Source: Capra hircus | Lineage: Eukaryota > Chordata > Mammalia > Artiodactyla > Bovidae | Reading direction: 5' to 3' | DNA: 64,000 nt | Assembly (NCBI RefSeq): GCF_001704415.2 | Contig: NC_030819.1 | Location: 34,838,575-34,902,574 of the forward strand | Shown: one piece after another, positions 54,717 through 64,000 of the stretch | How positions within the stretch are numbered: the stretch's first letter is position 1 | How the letters are laid out: each line of letters starts with the position of its first letter | Position numbers and translations under genes: made by a program | Notes under the pieces: generated by a model | What the model saw: the letters and a program-made list of their open reading frames with translations, nothing else | Databases searched by the model: none | Told to the model about the DNA's origin: nothing

Positions 54717-55120
54717 CTGGTTTCAGTGTTGACCATCTGGTGATGTCCATGTGTAGAGTCTTCTCTTGTGTTGTCGGAAGAGGGTATTTGCTATGGACAG
54801 TGCATTTTCTTGGCAAAACTCTATTAGTCTTTGCCCTACTTCATTCTGCATTCCAAGGCCAAATTTGCCTGTTAGTCCAGGTGTTTCTTGACTTCTTACT
54901 TTTGCATTCCAGTCCCCTATAATGAAAAGGACATCTTTTTTGGGTGTTAGTTCTAAAAGGTCTTGTAGGTGTTCATAAAACCATTCAACTTCAGCTTCTT
55001 CAGCATTACTGGTACACCTTTCCTAATTGTGAACCAGAATTACTTTGGGCTGATATTTTCTTTAAATGTGTATGTTTCCAGATAAATAGGTTGATACAGA
55101 AATACAGGTAAATGTATATT

Positions 55121-55322
55121 TTGTTGTTGTTCTGTCACTTTGTGACTCTTTGCAACCCAATGAACTCAGCACCTCAGGCTTCCTTGTCCTTCACCATCTC
55201 CTGGAGTTTGCTCAAATTAATGTCCATTGAGTTGGTGATACCATCTAACCATCTCATCCTCTGTTGTCCCCTTCTTCTTCTGTCCTCAATCTTTCCTAGC
55301 ATTGAGGTCTTTTCCAATAGGT
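55121..55322 (-). mobile_element. BovB 3' fragment
   Basis: Antisense BovB 3' end, TTGTTGTTCTGTCACTTTGT to GCATTGAGGTCTTTTCCAAT. Third BovB in a row on the same strand. Confidence 0.92.
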
Positions 55323-55703
55323 CTAGATAGAAAATAAGATGCTGATCTTTTTTTAGTTTTGAGAATTATTTTCCAGTCTTCTCCTTGTCAAAATAACATA
55401 ATTTATAGAAGTAGCACCAAATTTAGATAGTCTGAGCTCTAATAATTAAGGCATGAGATGAGATTTGTTTCCTTCTATAATACTAGCTCGAGTTACCTGT
55501 TTCAGCAGTATCAATCTCTCTGGAGTTGAATTACAGTTGTCATTTGATAAGAGATATAAAGAAATGATAATTTTTTTTAAGTGTAAGAAGAAGATGGTAA
55601 AGAGAGTGAGTAGTGATTCTACAATTTCGTGATCCAAAAAGGCAAAAAAAGACAACAGGCATGAGAGAGATAGGGTGGGACAGGATGACAGTTGTAGATG
55701 TCT
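55323..55703. other. Unclassified unique sequence
   Basis: No repeat or gene; the 112-codon minus frame (55446-55784) begins inside the adjacent BOV-A2. Confidence 0.5.
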
Positions 55704-55966
55704 ACTGCTGCTGCTGCTGTTGAGTCGCTTCAGTTGTGTCCAACTCTGTGTGACCCCATAGACGGCAGCCCACCAGGCTCCCATGTCCCTGGGATTCTCC
55801 AGGCAAGAACACTGGAGTGGGTTGCCATTTCCTTCTCTGATGCATGAAAACGAAAAGTGAAAGTGAACTCACTCAGTCGTGTCCGACTCTTTGCGACCCC
55901 ATGGACTGCAAAATCCGTCCATGGGATTTTCCAGGCGAGAGTACTGGAGTGGGGTGCCATCGCCTT
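55704..55966 (-). mobile_element. BOV-A2 SINE, dimer
   Basis: Antisense BOV-A2: CTGCTGCTGCTGCTGTTGAG, monomer, linker GATGCATGAAAACGAAAAGT, second monomer with a ~15-base deletion (GACTGCAAAATCCGTCCATG), ending GGGTGCCATCGCCTT. Confidence 0.94.
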
Positions 55967-56233
55967 AGCTATGCACAATACTTATCACATAGCCTGTGGT
56001 TAATAAAATTGTATTGGATGACATGATGCAGGCCATAGTTATGGTATTATGATCTTAAATTTTCAGACAAAATAAAATAAGTAATAAGACTTTATACAGA
56101 TTCTAAACATAAGAAAAGTCATAAAACATAGACAAAAACATAAGTAATTTTAACAAAACACAGAATCTATCATGTTTATAATTATCTGTTGCTCCTCAAC
56201 AAACTCATATTCATTAAAGCAGACAAAGATGAG

Positions 56234-56305
56234 TTGGCTTGGCCAAAAATTTCATTCAGATTTTTCAGTTACAGAAAACCTGAATGAACCTTTTTGCCAA
56301 CCCAA
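56234..56305. mobile_element. Mariner-type palindromic MITE
   Basis: 72 bases with matching inverted ends: TTGGCTTGGCCAAAAATTTC and AACCTTTTTGCCAACCCAA pair, with inner arms CATTCAGATTTTTC / GAAAACCTGAATG. TA follows the right end as in mariner target sites. Same family as 11642-11721 and better preserved. Confidence 0.85.
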
Positions 56306-57000
56306 TACTTCCTGACTTATTTCCTCAATAGGGAGTGTTCCCTGCCACCCTCTCCCTCACTACTCAAAGTCCTCGCTTCCTGTAAGCTAGACTTGTCAGT
56401 TAAAGAAAGAAAGAATTTAGATCATGCTAATGTCATATTTGTATTTTTCCCAGTTTCCCATTGGGTTTCAAAAACAAGCAACTCTGTATCATGAGCTACA
56501 GGTGCCTGCATCATTTGGCCTCTATCTACCCCAACTTCCCAACTCCCATGCGTCTTCTCCTCTCTCTCTGTCCCATTGTGCTAAACCCTCTTCTCAGTTC
56601 AGAAATATACCAAGCTGTTTCCCAACTCAAGGCCTCCAGGGGCACAGCTCATTCTTCCTGGAATAACAGACTCCGTCTTCACCGGGACACAATGACAATA
56701 GGTCCCTGCTTATGGTGACCCCTAAGGAGGGACTTTCTCCCATCATTCTGAATCTTTGTAGATTTCCTGGTGTTAATTGCTCTCTCATTACTCACTGCTT
56801 TCTCCCTTCATAGGACTTATCACAGTTGGGAATTATAATTGTTTGTATGGCATTGCCAGTCTCCTATTTTTGAATGGGAACTCCGTGAAGGTAAAAGTGT
56901 TTCTGTCAGGTTCACCACTTTATATTAAGCACCTGTAGCAGAAATCCTGCCATACAGTAAGTGCTAAGTATTTCTGAGATAAACTTATGAATTACAGTAA
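56306..57000 (+). mobile_element. L2 LINE 3' end (from about 56515)
   Basis: Sense L2: CTCAAGGCCTCCAGGGGCAC, TTCTTCCTGGAATAACAGAC, CATAGGACTTATCACAGTTG, GAACTCCGTGAAGGTAAAAG, ATACAGTAAGTGCTAAGTAT. The part before 56515 is unclassified. Frames of 66-85 codons here are L2 relics or chance. Confidence 0.7.
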
Positions 57001-57289
57001 TATGTACCTGGAGTCCACTTTAATTACCTAGATAAATTTTATTCTTTACTTTGAAATGGCAACTTAATGGCAAAGAAAGATTTAGTTCTACCTAATTGTC
57101 CAGGAAAAAAAAAATTGCAAAAAGCTAACAGGACAATGCAATGAGGACAATGAGAATTGAATCCATTTTGTGTCCTATACATGAAATCTTAAGGCTTAAG
57201 TGGGACTAAAATATTTTATTCCCCTAATTTTTTTGTATCTTATTTCCTTGTGTTAAGAAAAATTAACTTGAGATTTACCCTCAACTAAT

Positions 57290-57912
57290 TTCTTAATGCA
57301 CAATACAGTGTCATTGACTGTAGGCTGTAGGTTCAGTGTGGTACAGCTAATTTTTAGAGCTTATTCCTCTTGTTTAACTGAAATTTTATGCCAAAGTATG
57401 CTTATTTCCCCCTTCCCTTCATCTTCTGTCAACCACATTTCACTCTTTGGTTCCACGAATTTGACTATTTTAGATATAGCATGTAAGTGGAATGATGGAG
57501 TGTTTGTCTTTGTGACTGGCTTATTTCCCTTAGCATAACATGCTCAGGTTTCATCCATATTGTTGCATATTGCAAAATGTCCTTATTTTTCAAGGCTGAA
57601 TGATATTCCACTGTATGCATATGCCACCTTTTCTTTATCTACCCACTTGCTAGATTATTTCCACATCTTCCCTATTATGAATAACACTACAGTGAGGATG
57701 AGAGACCTAATATCTCTTCAGGATTCTGATTTCAGTTCTTTTGGATAAATATCCAGAAGTGAGATTGCTGGATCATGTGGTAGTTTTATTTTTAATCTTT
57801 TGGGGAACTTCCATACTGTATTCCATAGTACCTCACAATTTTATACACCTACCAACTGTGCAGTTTCCAGTTTCTCCACAACTGTATCAACACATTTGTC
57901 ATTGGTATTTTA
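57290..57912 (-). mobile_element. Old L1 3' end
   Basis: Antisense old L1 3' UTR and ORF2 end: CAACCACATTTCACTCTTTG, TTATTTCCCTTAGCATAACA, TTTCATCCATATTGTTGCAT, TGATATTCCACTGTATGCAT, TGGATCATGTGGTAGTTTTA, TCCACAACTGTATCAACACA, in the order expected for antisense L1MA/MB. Frames of 62-80 codons inside it are relics. Confidence 0.88.
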
Positions 57913-58866
57913 AATTTATTTTTAAAATTTGAATTTTTAAAATATTCATAAATATTCATTAAATTCAATTGTGAATAACACTAAATCAAGCACTGGAGAA
58001 ATAAATAAAAACTTATGTCCAGCCTGCAGTCTAAGGCAATGCATATAGTGATGATGATTCAGTGATGAGCCAAGTGATAGCTGACACTTTCAGAAAGCCA
58101 GAGTCACATAATGAAGGAAAAGGAATTCAAATGCTTGCTCAGAACACTGTCACAATTTTCATTTTAAATTTTCAATGCAAAAAAATAATAATAATTATGC
58201 AGGATTTTCTTTTCATTTGAAAGACTACTGCTTAAAGAGGAAAAGAAAATAGCAATTAAAAACTGTTTAACAAATATGCTCAAAAGACCATGAGAAATGT
58301 TAATAACCAGACACACTGAACCATGTGGATTTGGGCTCTTAAAGTGGTCTTTAAGTGATTGGAAAATACAAGTGCTCTCGTCTGCTGTTCTGAAGTGCAT
58401 TTGTGTAAGTTAAGAATTGCAACAAAGAAAATTGTTCTTGGCTTTGTAAATACTTCCTATGAACTTTTGAAATCCAATCTGGTAGCTTTATGTACACAAT
58501 TACCACAGGGATAATAACTGCAGATGGTATGTGAACTCTAAATCCCTAACCGTCTGGGATTTTTCATTCCTAATTTTTGTTATCATAAGCTTTTTACCAG
58601 CATACTATGTAAACAGATTCTATTTTTAGATATTTTGAAAGCAAAGGAAAAGATCTATATATCTCTACTATCATAATCTTTTTTTTGGCTTACTTATATA
58701 ATAGAGAGATGTAGTGGTGTAGTAAGATATCTAAAACTTTATTTTAGGGAGTTGATTAAAAGAATTTTTTTTAATGACTTTTTTTAAAGCCTTCATTTCC
58801 CTGCTTTGGGGAAGTGTCACAATAACAGTAATATGCAGAGGGATTTTGTATTCTCCTCTTAAATTT
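57913..58866. other. AT-rich unique sequence
   Basis: No recognised repeat or gene. Confidence 0.5.
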
Positions 58867-58877
58867 CATCCATTACA

Positions 58878-59204
58878 TCATTTTTTTGGCTGTGCTGGTT
58901 CTTCATTGCTGGGCAGGTTTTTCTCTAGTTGTGGCAGCAAGCAGGGGCAATTCTTTGTTGCAGTGCTTGGCCCTCTCATTGCAGCGGCTTCTCCTGTTGC
59001 GGATCATGAGCTTGGGGCATTCAGGCTTCAACATTTGCAGCGTGAAGGGTCGGTAGGTGTGGCTCCCAGGCTCTAGAGCACAGGCTCAGTAATTGTGGTG
59101 TGCACATGTTTCATACCATATGGGATCTCCCCAGACCAGGGATCAAACCCATATCTCCTGCATTGACAGACGGATTCTTTATCACTGAGCCACCAAGGAA
59201 GCCC
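58878..59204 (-). mobile_element. CHR-2-type SINE with TSD
   Basis: Antisense CHR SINE: TTTTTTTGGCTGTGCTGGTT, CATTGCAGCGGCTTCTCCTG, GGCTCTAGAGCACAGGCTCA, TTATCACTGAGCCACCAAGG. Flanks CATCCATTACA (58867-58877) and CATCCATGACA (downstream) differ at one position. Confidence 0.94.
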
Positions 59205-59214
59205 CATCCATGAC

Positions 59215-59703
59215 AGTTTAATAGAATTTCCCAATGATCCCCAAATCAGGGACTTTTCAGGAGACTAAAAATGACAGATCTGTAATGCCAGTTAATCCAA
59301 TTTATTTTTGAATACAAGAGATTTTAGATAGAGCCTGAATGCTTACTGGAAACTAAACAAGCTCCAAACCTAACTAGATAGAAGTGCAGATGGATATGTG
59401 GTGATGGAGATAGGGTGGAGATGGGGATGGAAATGGTGTGGAGAAGAAGAAAGAGGTAGAGGTGGAGAGAAATTCTCATGAACATAAATTAAAGTGTAGG
59501 ACAAATATAAAAGGCACCTGTCAAAAGTTTTAAAGTACTTAGGTTATTAGTTTACAACAATATTTTTCTTAATTTCTCACTGAGATGATGAGTGCTTTGT
59601 CAGCTACAGATTAAAATAAAGCACTTACAGAAGATATGACCAAAAAGTGACAATACACCAAGAAGCAATAAGAACAAATAACCCAACAACTGATAGATTA
59701 CAC
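59215..59703. other. Unique sequence with a purine-rich patch
   Basis: GATGGAGATAGGGTGGAGAT and GAAGAAGAAAGAGGTAGAGG at 59402-59470. No gene. Confidence 0.5.
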
Positions 59704-59893
59704 AGGCTTCCCTGATAGCTTGGTGCCTGCCAATGCAGGAGACGTGGGTTTGATTTCTGGGTCAGGAAGATCCCCTGGAGAAGAGAATGACAACCCACTC
59801 CAGTATTCTTGCCTTGTAAAAATCCCATGGACAGAGGAGCTTCAAAGGCTACAGTCCATGGAGTCGCAAGAGGCAGGCATGATTTAGGAACTA
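59704..59893 (+). mobile_element. Bov-tA SINE
   Basis: Sense Bov-tA with a deletion across the A box (GGCTTCCCTGATAGCTTGGT then GCCTGCCAATGCAGG), ending GGCATGATTTAGGAACTAAA. ATAGATTACACA and ATAGATTATACA on the flanks are a probable TSD. Confidence 0.92.
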
Positions 59894-60037
59894 AACAACA
59901 GTAATAGATTATACAGTGCTCTTAAATTTTCTTGTCAGGAAAGAGTATTTGGGAAGTCAAAAGTTGCATCCAGAGAAATATTTAAAGTTAAGTCCTCTGT
60001 TTATTGTTATTTATTTGCACCTATTTGTGTAGGTCAC

Positions 60038-60307
60038 GGAGAAGGCAATGGCACCCCACTCCAGTACTCTGGCCTGGAAAATCCCATGGACGGAGGGGCC
60101 TGGTGGGCTACAGTCCATGGGGTCGCTAAGAGTCAGACACAACTGAGCGACTTCACTTTCACTTTTCACTTTCATGCATTGGAGAAGGAAGTGGCAACCC
60201 ACTCCAGTGTTCTTGCCTGGAGAATCCCAGGGACGGGGGAGCCTGGTGGGCTACTGTCTATGGGGTCGCACAGAGTCGGACACGGCTGAAGTGACTTAGC
60301 AGCAGCA
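60038..60307 (+). mobile_element. BOV-A2 SINE, intact dimer with 11-bp TSD
   Basis: Sense full-length BOV-A2: GGAGAAGGCAATGGCACCCC, first monomer to ACTTTCACTTTTCACTTTC, CATGCATTGGAGAAGG linker, second monomer, AGCAGCAGCA tail. Flanked by GTGTAGGTCAC at 60027-60037 and 60308-60318, identical. Best-preserved SINE in the window, probably young. Confidence 0.98.
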
Positions 60308-60318
60308 GTGTAGGTCAC

Positions 60319-60957
60319 AGACTTAATGTCTTGGCAAACTCGCATTTTATGTATCTTCAGCAAGAGTGTCATTATTTCCCAGTAAAAAAATTCAGTGTTG
60401 ATACTTATGTCAGGAGTGAAATGGAAGAACATGATCCTCATTTCTATATATACTTCACTTTGTTTTCTTTTCACTTGGAGAAGTGTCTCATCTCCGTTTA
60501 ATATTAATCCTTCTATATGTGATCTTTGTATGATTCCTTCCCAAATTCTTGAGGATAATAACCCAGTATTTATCACTGTGTATCCTTCCCTATGGTTACC
60601 TCAAAGATGCTCAAATTCTGTTCCCCCTACCTACCTCTGAATAATCATTTTTCCCTCTTACTTATTTTACTAAAAAATTTCAATTAGTGGATTCCTCCTG
60701 CTACTGATTCCCAGCTACTCACTTTCCCTGAAAACTGGCTTTTGCCTCATTGCTACCTGAAGCTATAAATTCTCTATGAAGTCTTCTAGTCATAAAATCT
60801 AGTACTTTTCTAAATCCTCATTCTCTTCCTGTACATTGTTGACAGTTTGGGGTGTTTTTTTTTGTGAAAAATAAACCACCGTCTCCTTCCTTGACAATAT
60901 GCCCTGATCTCCCTTTTCTGAAAGAGCATTTACTTTAAAAACATGTAATTGTATCAA
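60319..60957. other. Unclassified unique sequence
   Basis: No recognised repeat or gene. Confidence 0.5.
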
Positions 60958-61082
60958 CCCAAAATGCATGTTTTTAAAAGTATGTAAAATAGATAACTAA
61001 TGAGAACATACTGTATAATTCAGGGAACTCTTCTTACTGCACTGTGGTGACATAACTGAGAAGGAAGTCCAAAAGGAAGTGG

Positions 61083-61113
<31 letters not shown>

Positions 61114-61185
61114 TTGCTGATTCATTTTACTGTACAACAGAAGCACAACACTGTAAAAAAACTATATTAAAATTAATTTTTTTAA
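60958..61185 (+). mobile_element. L1 3' end
   Basis: Sense L1 3' UTR: AATAGATAACTAATGAGAAC, ATACTGTATAATTCAGGGAA, (TA)n at 61082-61102, GCTGATTCATTTTACTGTAC, AACACTGTAAAAAAACTATA, AATTAATTTTTTT. Confidence 0.82.
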
Positions 61186-61362
61186 TGATAATCTTTTTTC
61201 CTCCTTTAAGGTGTAAATCTTCTCCCAGCCTTTTTCCAGTTTTAAAACCTAGTACTGACTTTCTCTAGGACGTGGAATTATCTCTTTGGATATAATCAAA
61301 AAAGATAAAGCCCATCTCTCCCAATTTCTGTGAGAAGGTAGGAGCTTACCATCAATAAATGT

Positions 61363-61560
61363 CAATTCCCTTGTGGCTCAGACAGTAAAGAATCTGCCCA
61401 CAATGAGGGAGACCCGGGTTTGATCCTTTCATTGGGAAGATCGCCTTGAGAACCAACTCATTCCAGAATTCTTACCTGGAAAATCCCATGGACAGAGGAG
61501 CCTGGCAGGCTGCAGTCCATGGTGTCACAAAAAGTTGAACATGATTCAGCAACTAAACAA
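61363..61560 (+). mobile_element. Bov-tA SINE
   Basis: Sense Bov-tA, CAATTCCCTTGTGGCTCAGA to AACATGATTCAGCAACTAAAC. Diverged, with a TTTGATCCTTTCATTGGG B-box region. Confidence 0.9.
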
Positions 61561-61633
61561 CAAACCTGGGTGCTTAAGAACTGTCTGTCTTTTGTTTCAA
61601 GGGAACTGAAGTCAGTCTCTCTCTGGACTGCAA

Positions 61634-61996
61634 TCAGTTCAGTTCAGTTCAGTCGCTCAGTCGTGTCCAGCTCTTTGCCACTCCATGAATCGCAGCACGC
61701 CAGGCCTCCCTGTCCACCACCAACTCCCGGAGTTCACTCAGACTAACGTCCATCGAGTCAGTGATGCCATCCAGCCATCTCATCCTCTGTTGTCCCCTTC
61801 TCCTCCTGCCCCCAATCCCTCCCAGCATCAGAATCTTTTCCAATGAGTCAACTCTTTGCATGAGGTGGCCAAAGTACTTCAGTTTCAGCTTTAGCATCAT
61901 TCCTTCCAAAGAAATCCCAGAGTTGATCTCCTTCAGAATGGACTGGTTGGATCTGCTTGCAGTCCAAGGGACTCTCAAGAGTCTTCTCCAACACCA
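61634..61996 (-). mobile_element. BovB 3' copy, well preserved
   Basis: Antisense 5'-truncated BovB starting with three TTCAG-type repeats (CAGTTCAGTTCAGTTCAG) and ending in the segment encoding WRRLLRVPWTA. The minus frame is open for 116 codons to the ORF end (WTRLSD). Well conserved. Confidence 0.95.
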
Positions 61997-62147
61997 CAAT
62001 AGTCTTGAATAAAGTCTTCCTTGGCTGTTTAATTACACCAGGTGCAATTTTCTTTGACTCTTGTCACCTCAAAGAATTATTAGCATAACATATGCATGTC
62101 AGATTCAGAAAGAAGAATTAAGAAAAAAAAGCTTTTGCATAGCCTAT

Positions 62148-62380
62148 TCAATACTTTGGCAACCTGAGGCGAAGAACAGACTCGTTGGAAAAGACCCTGA
62201 TGCTGGGAAAGATTGAAGGCAGGAGGAGAAGGGGGTGACAGAGGATGAGATGGTTGGATGACATCACTGACTTGATAGACATTAAATTTGAGCAAGCTCT
62301 GGGAGTTGGTGAAGGATAGGGAAGCCTGGCATGCTGCAGTCCATGCGGTTGCAAAGTCAGACACAACTGAGCGACTGAAC
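62148..62380 (+). mobile_element. BovB 3' fragment
   Basis: Sense BovB 3' end, ATACTTTGGCAACCTGAGGC to GAGCGACTGAACTGATG. Forms an inverted pair with the BovB 150 bases upstream. Confidence 0.92.
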
Positions 62381-62384
62381 TGAT

Positions 62385-62813
62385 GACTTACTGATTCTGA
62401 ACTAGTTAGTCCTATTAAAGACAAATTCATATCCTTTGATAACTGGTCCCTGAGCATCATTATCAGAGACAGATGACTGGGTGGAAGTGGACAGAATGCT
62501 GAATTCATGACAGAATCTATTTATTTGATCATTTTTTGCATCCATTCAGTGTGATTTTTTGGCAGCTTCTAAATATTAGGCACGGTGAATAGGCATTTAC
62601 TATTAGAAAGATGATAAAATCTAGTCTCCTCCCATATACACCTCACAGTCTAGGCAACAGTGACAAAATGTAAACAGTCATTACAGTACAATGTGATCAG
62701 TGCTCCCAAGAGCTCTGATGCCAACAGTTATGTCAAGCTCTCACCTTTGTCACATGCCTCAAGTCTCCATGGATAGTGCTTCCTTGTGAAGCCGCCCAGT
62801 CCCAACGCCAACC
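62385..62813. other. Unclassified unique sequence
   Basis: No recognised repeat or gene. Confidence 0.5.
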
Positions 62814-63436
62814 AGCAGATGGCTTTTTTTTTTACCAACAAATATTTATTTATTATTGGGGTATAGTTGCTTTATAGAATCAGCTATATATTTTTATATA
62901 ACCCCTCCCTTCCACCCTCCTCATCACCCCATCCCCGCCCCCACCCCCAGGTCACCAGAGCCCTGGGGGTGCACAAGCCCCACAAGCTGAGCTCCCTGTG
63001 TTATGCAGCAGGTTCCCATCAGCTGTCTGTTTTACACATGGTGGTGTATACATGTCAATCCTAATCTCCCAATTCATTTCACCCCTCCTTCCCTACCCCA
63101 TCATGTCCACACATAAACTGCTCATGCAGCTCAATATATTAAAAAAAAAATTTTTAATGAGCAGACCTAAATAGACATTTCTCCAAGAAGACATACAGAT
63201 GGCCAAAAGGCACACCAAAAGATGATCAACATTATTAATAATTAGAGAAATGCAAATAACTACAATAAGGTATCACCTCACATTGGTCAGAATGGCTATC
63301 ATCAAAAAATCTACAAACAATAAGTGCTGGAGAGGGTGTGGGAAAAAAGGAACCATCTTGCACTGTTGGTGGGAATGTAAATTAACACTACCACAATGGA
63401 GAACTGTGTGGCGGTTCGTTATAAAGCAGGTGGCTT
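62814..63436 (-). mobile_element. L1 with inverted 5' segment and TSD
   Basis: The antisense 3' part 62826-63112 (poly(T), then the L1 3' UTR to CCCATCATGTCCACAC) is joined near 63113-63117 to a sense segment up to 63424 from the end of ORF2 (GACATTTCTCCAAGAAGACA, GGTATCACCTCACATTGGTC, ACTGTTGGTGGGAATGTAAA). AGCAGATGGCTT (62814-62825) and AGCAGGTGGCTT (63425-63436), 11 of 12 identical, bound the whole, showing one insertion with 5' inversion. Confidence 0.88.
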
Positions 63437-64000
63437 CTTAATGAAGAGAAACAGCACAATTCACAACTCTAGTTACTTCATTTCTAGATTCCAGAAGGTA
63501 GATTTTCTCCAGGTGCCCAAACTTCTGAGCCTTGTTCATGATTGCTGAAATGCAATTAGCTTTGTAAGATACTGTTTTGACCTCTAACGTTTCTTCTTTG
63601 TTAATCTAAATGTCTCTTACATTTCTCTTACTATTCTATTAGATGAATAGCAATTAGCCTTCACTTATGCTTACTCTGACCTTGAGTAGTTTGTATATTA
63701 AGGTTAGAAATTGACATTAATAAGTGGCACTGCAATTTAGAGCAGGCAAATAATTATTCTCCTCAAAACTGATATTCTTTCACTTGTTTCAATTTTTAGG
63801 TCAGGAGAATAAAATGCCAGAAATGAAGAGACTGGTCACCTTTACACTAAGATTATGTATCTGTTTTGAAGAAGTAGAGTTTTATTGCTACCATTTTTAC
63901 TTGGGGAACAATAAGAGACAATCTTTTCTCCTGTCCCTGATTACTGATATACTGTGCTTGTTGCCATAGTGACAAATCCATAGCTCCCAGGAGATCACTG
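63437..64000. other. Unclassified unique sequence to window end
   Basis: No recognised repeat or gene; the 61-codon frame at 63784 has no features. Confidence 0.5.

Larger units (their letters stand above)
52516..55012 (-). mobile_element. Longest BovB: endonuclease tail plus full RT
   Basis: Antisense BovB of about 2.5 kb, from the terminal TTCAGTTCAGTCGCTCAG to within the endonuclease domain. Seen on the minus strand: GDWNAK (54901-54919) and GSDHELL (near 54631-54642) endonuclease motifs, then the RT domain with FIDYAKAFD, QGCILS and YADD. The 5' part of the endonuclease and the 5' UTR are missing. Known lesions: TGA at 54723-54725 where related copies suggest CGA, a T-run frameshift near 54061-54070, and a ~22-base deletion near 53038. 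Confidence 0.96.

Noticed and set aside
1..64000. A novel multi-gene system or virus-derived gene cluster
   Set aside because: No intact coding region beyond decayed LINE fragments; all retroviral material is solo LTR without internal genes.

Overview
The window is non-coding, repeat-dense mammalian nuclear DNA from a ruminant, most likely a bovid such as cattle or a close relative. I reached this from the repeats alone. The RTE-clade LINE BovB occurs in about 19 separate insertions. Its SINE partners Bov-tA, Bov-A monomers and BOV-A2 are abundant, and there are three CHR-2-type tRNA-derived SINEs, ruminant L1 3' ends, two mariner-type palindromic MITEs and LTRs that look ruminant-specific. 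Underneath lie eutherian-wide relics: MIR, L2, MER5-type hAT-Charlie elements, an MLT1-type LTR and old L1 3' UTRs. I found no host protein-coding exon, RNA gene, CpG island or CRISPR array. Essentially all long open frames are decayed BovB reverse transcriptase, antisense shadows of it, or chance frames through SINEs and LTRs. The window is probably intergenic or deep intronic.

Layout. 1-5.4 kb: a clipped BovB, two L1 3' ends, two BOV-A2 and unique DNA. 5.4-7.5 kb: a BovB that landed inside a Bov-tA and was itself hit by a BOV-A2 piece. 7.5-12.5 kb: CHR-2, L1, L2, Bov-tA, a MITE and a short BovB. 12.5-14.5 kb: the most intricate stack, an ancient MER5-like transposon split by L1s that carry a SINE, a microsatellite, a BOV-A2 piece and a BovB. 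14.7-16.3 kb: an L1 inserted in an older L1. 17-23 kb: CHR-2, BovB and many Bov-tA, including a BovB whose 5' part is inverted, bounded by a perfect 15-bp target-site duplication (TSD). 23-34 kb: longer unique stretches with BovB, L1 and MIR. 34-37 kb: a MIR split by BovB, an L1 end, MIRs, a CTAT microsatellite and a 59-bp tandem duplication. 38.3-39.2 kb: an LTR inserted within an LTR. 40-50 kb: BovB, MLT1, MIR, MER5 and unique DNA. 50.8-51.1 kb: a three-copy 106-bp tandem repeat. 51.6-55.3 kb: three same-strand BovB, including the most complete one (endonuclease tail plus reverse transcriptase). 55-64 kb: SINEs, L2, L1s, an inverted BovB pair and an inverted-5' L1.

How the parts relate: BovB supplied the retrotransposition machinery. 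Bov-A/Bov-tA/BOV-A2 share its 3' end (established for these families), and the BovB copies here end in short TGAAC-type repeats where the L1s end in poly(A). None of the coding remnants seen here is intact, so nothing in this window looks capable of autonomous movement. The clearest biology is the record of nested insertions, which allows relative dating. Repeat family names were assigned by eye from remembered consensus features; boundaries are good to a few bases where a TSD is quoted and to tens of bases otherwise.
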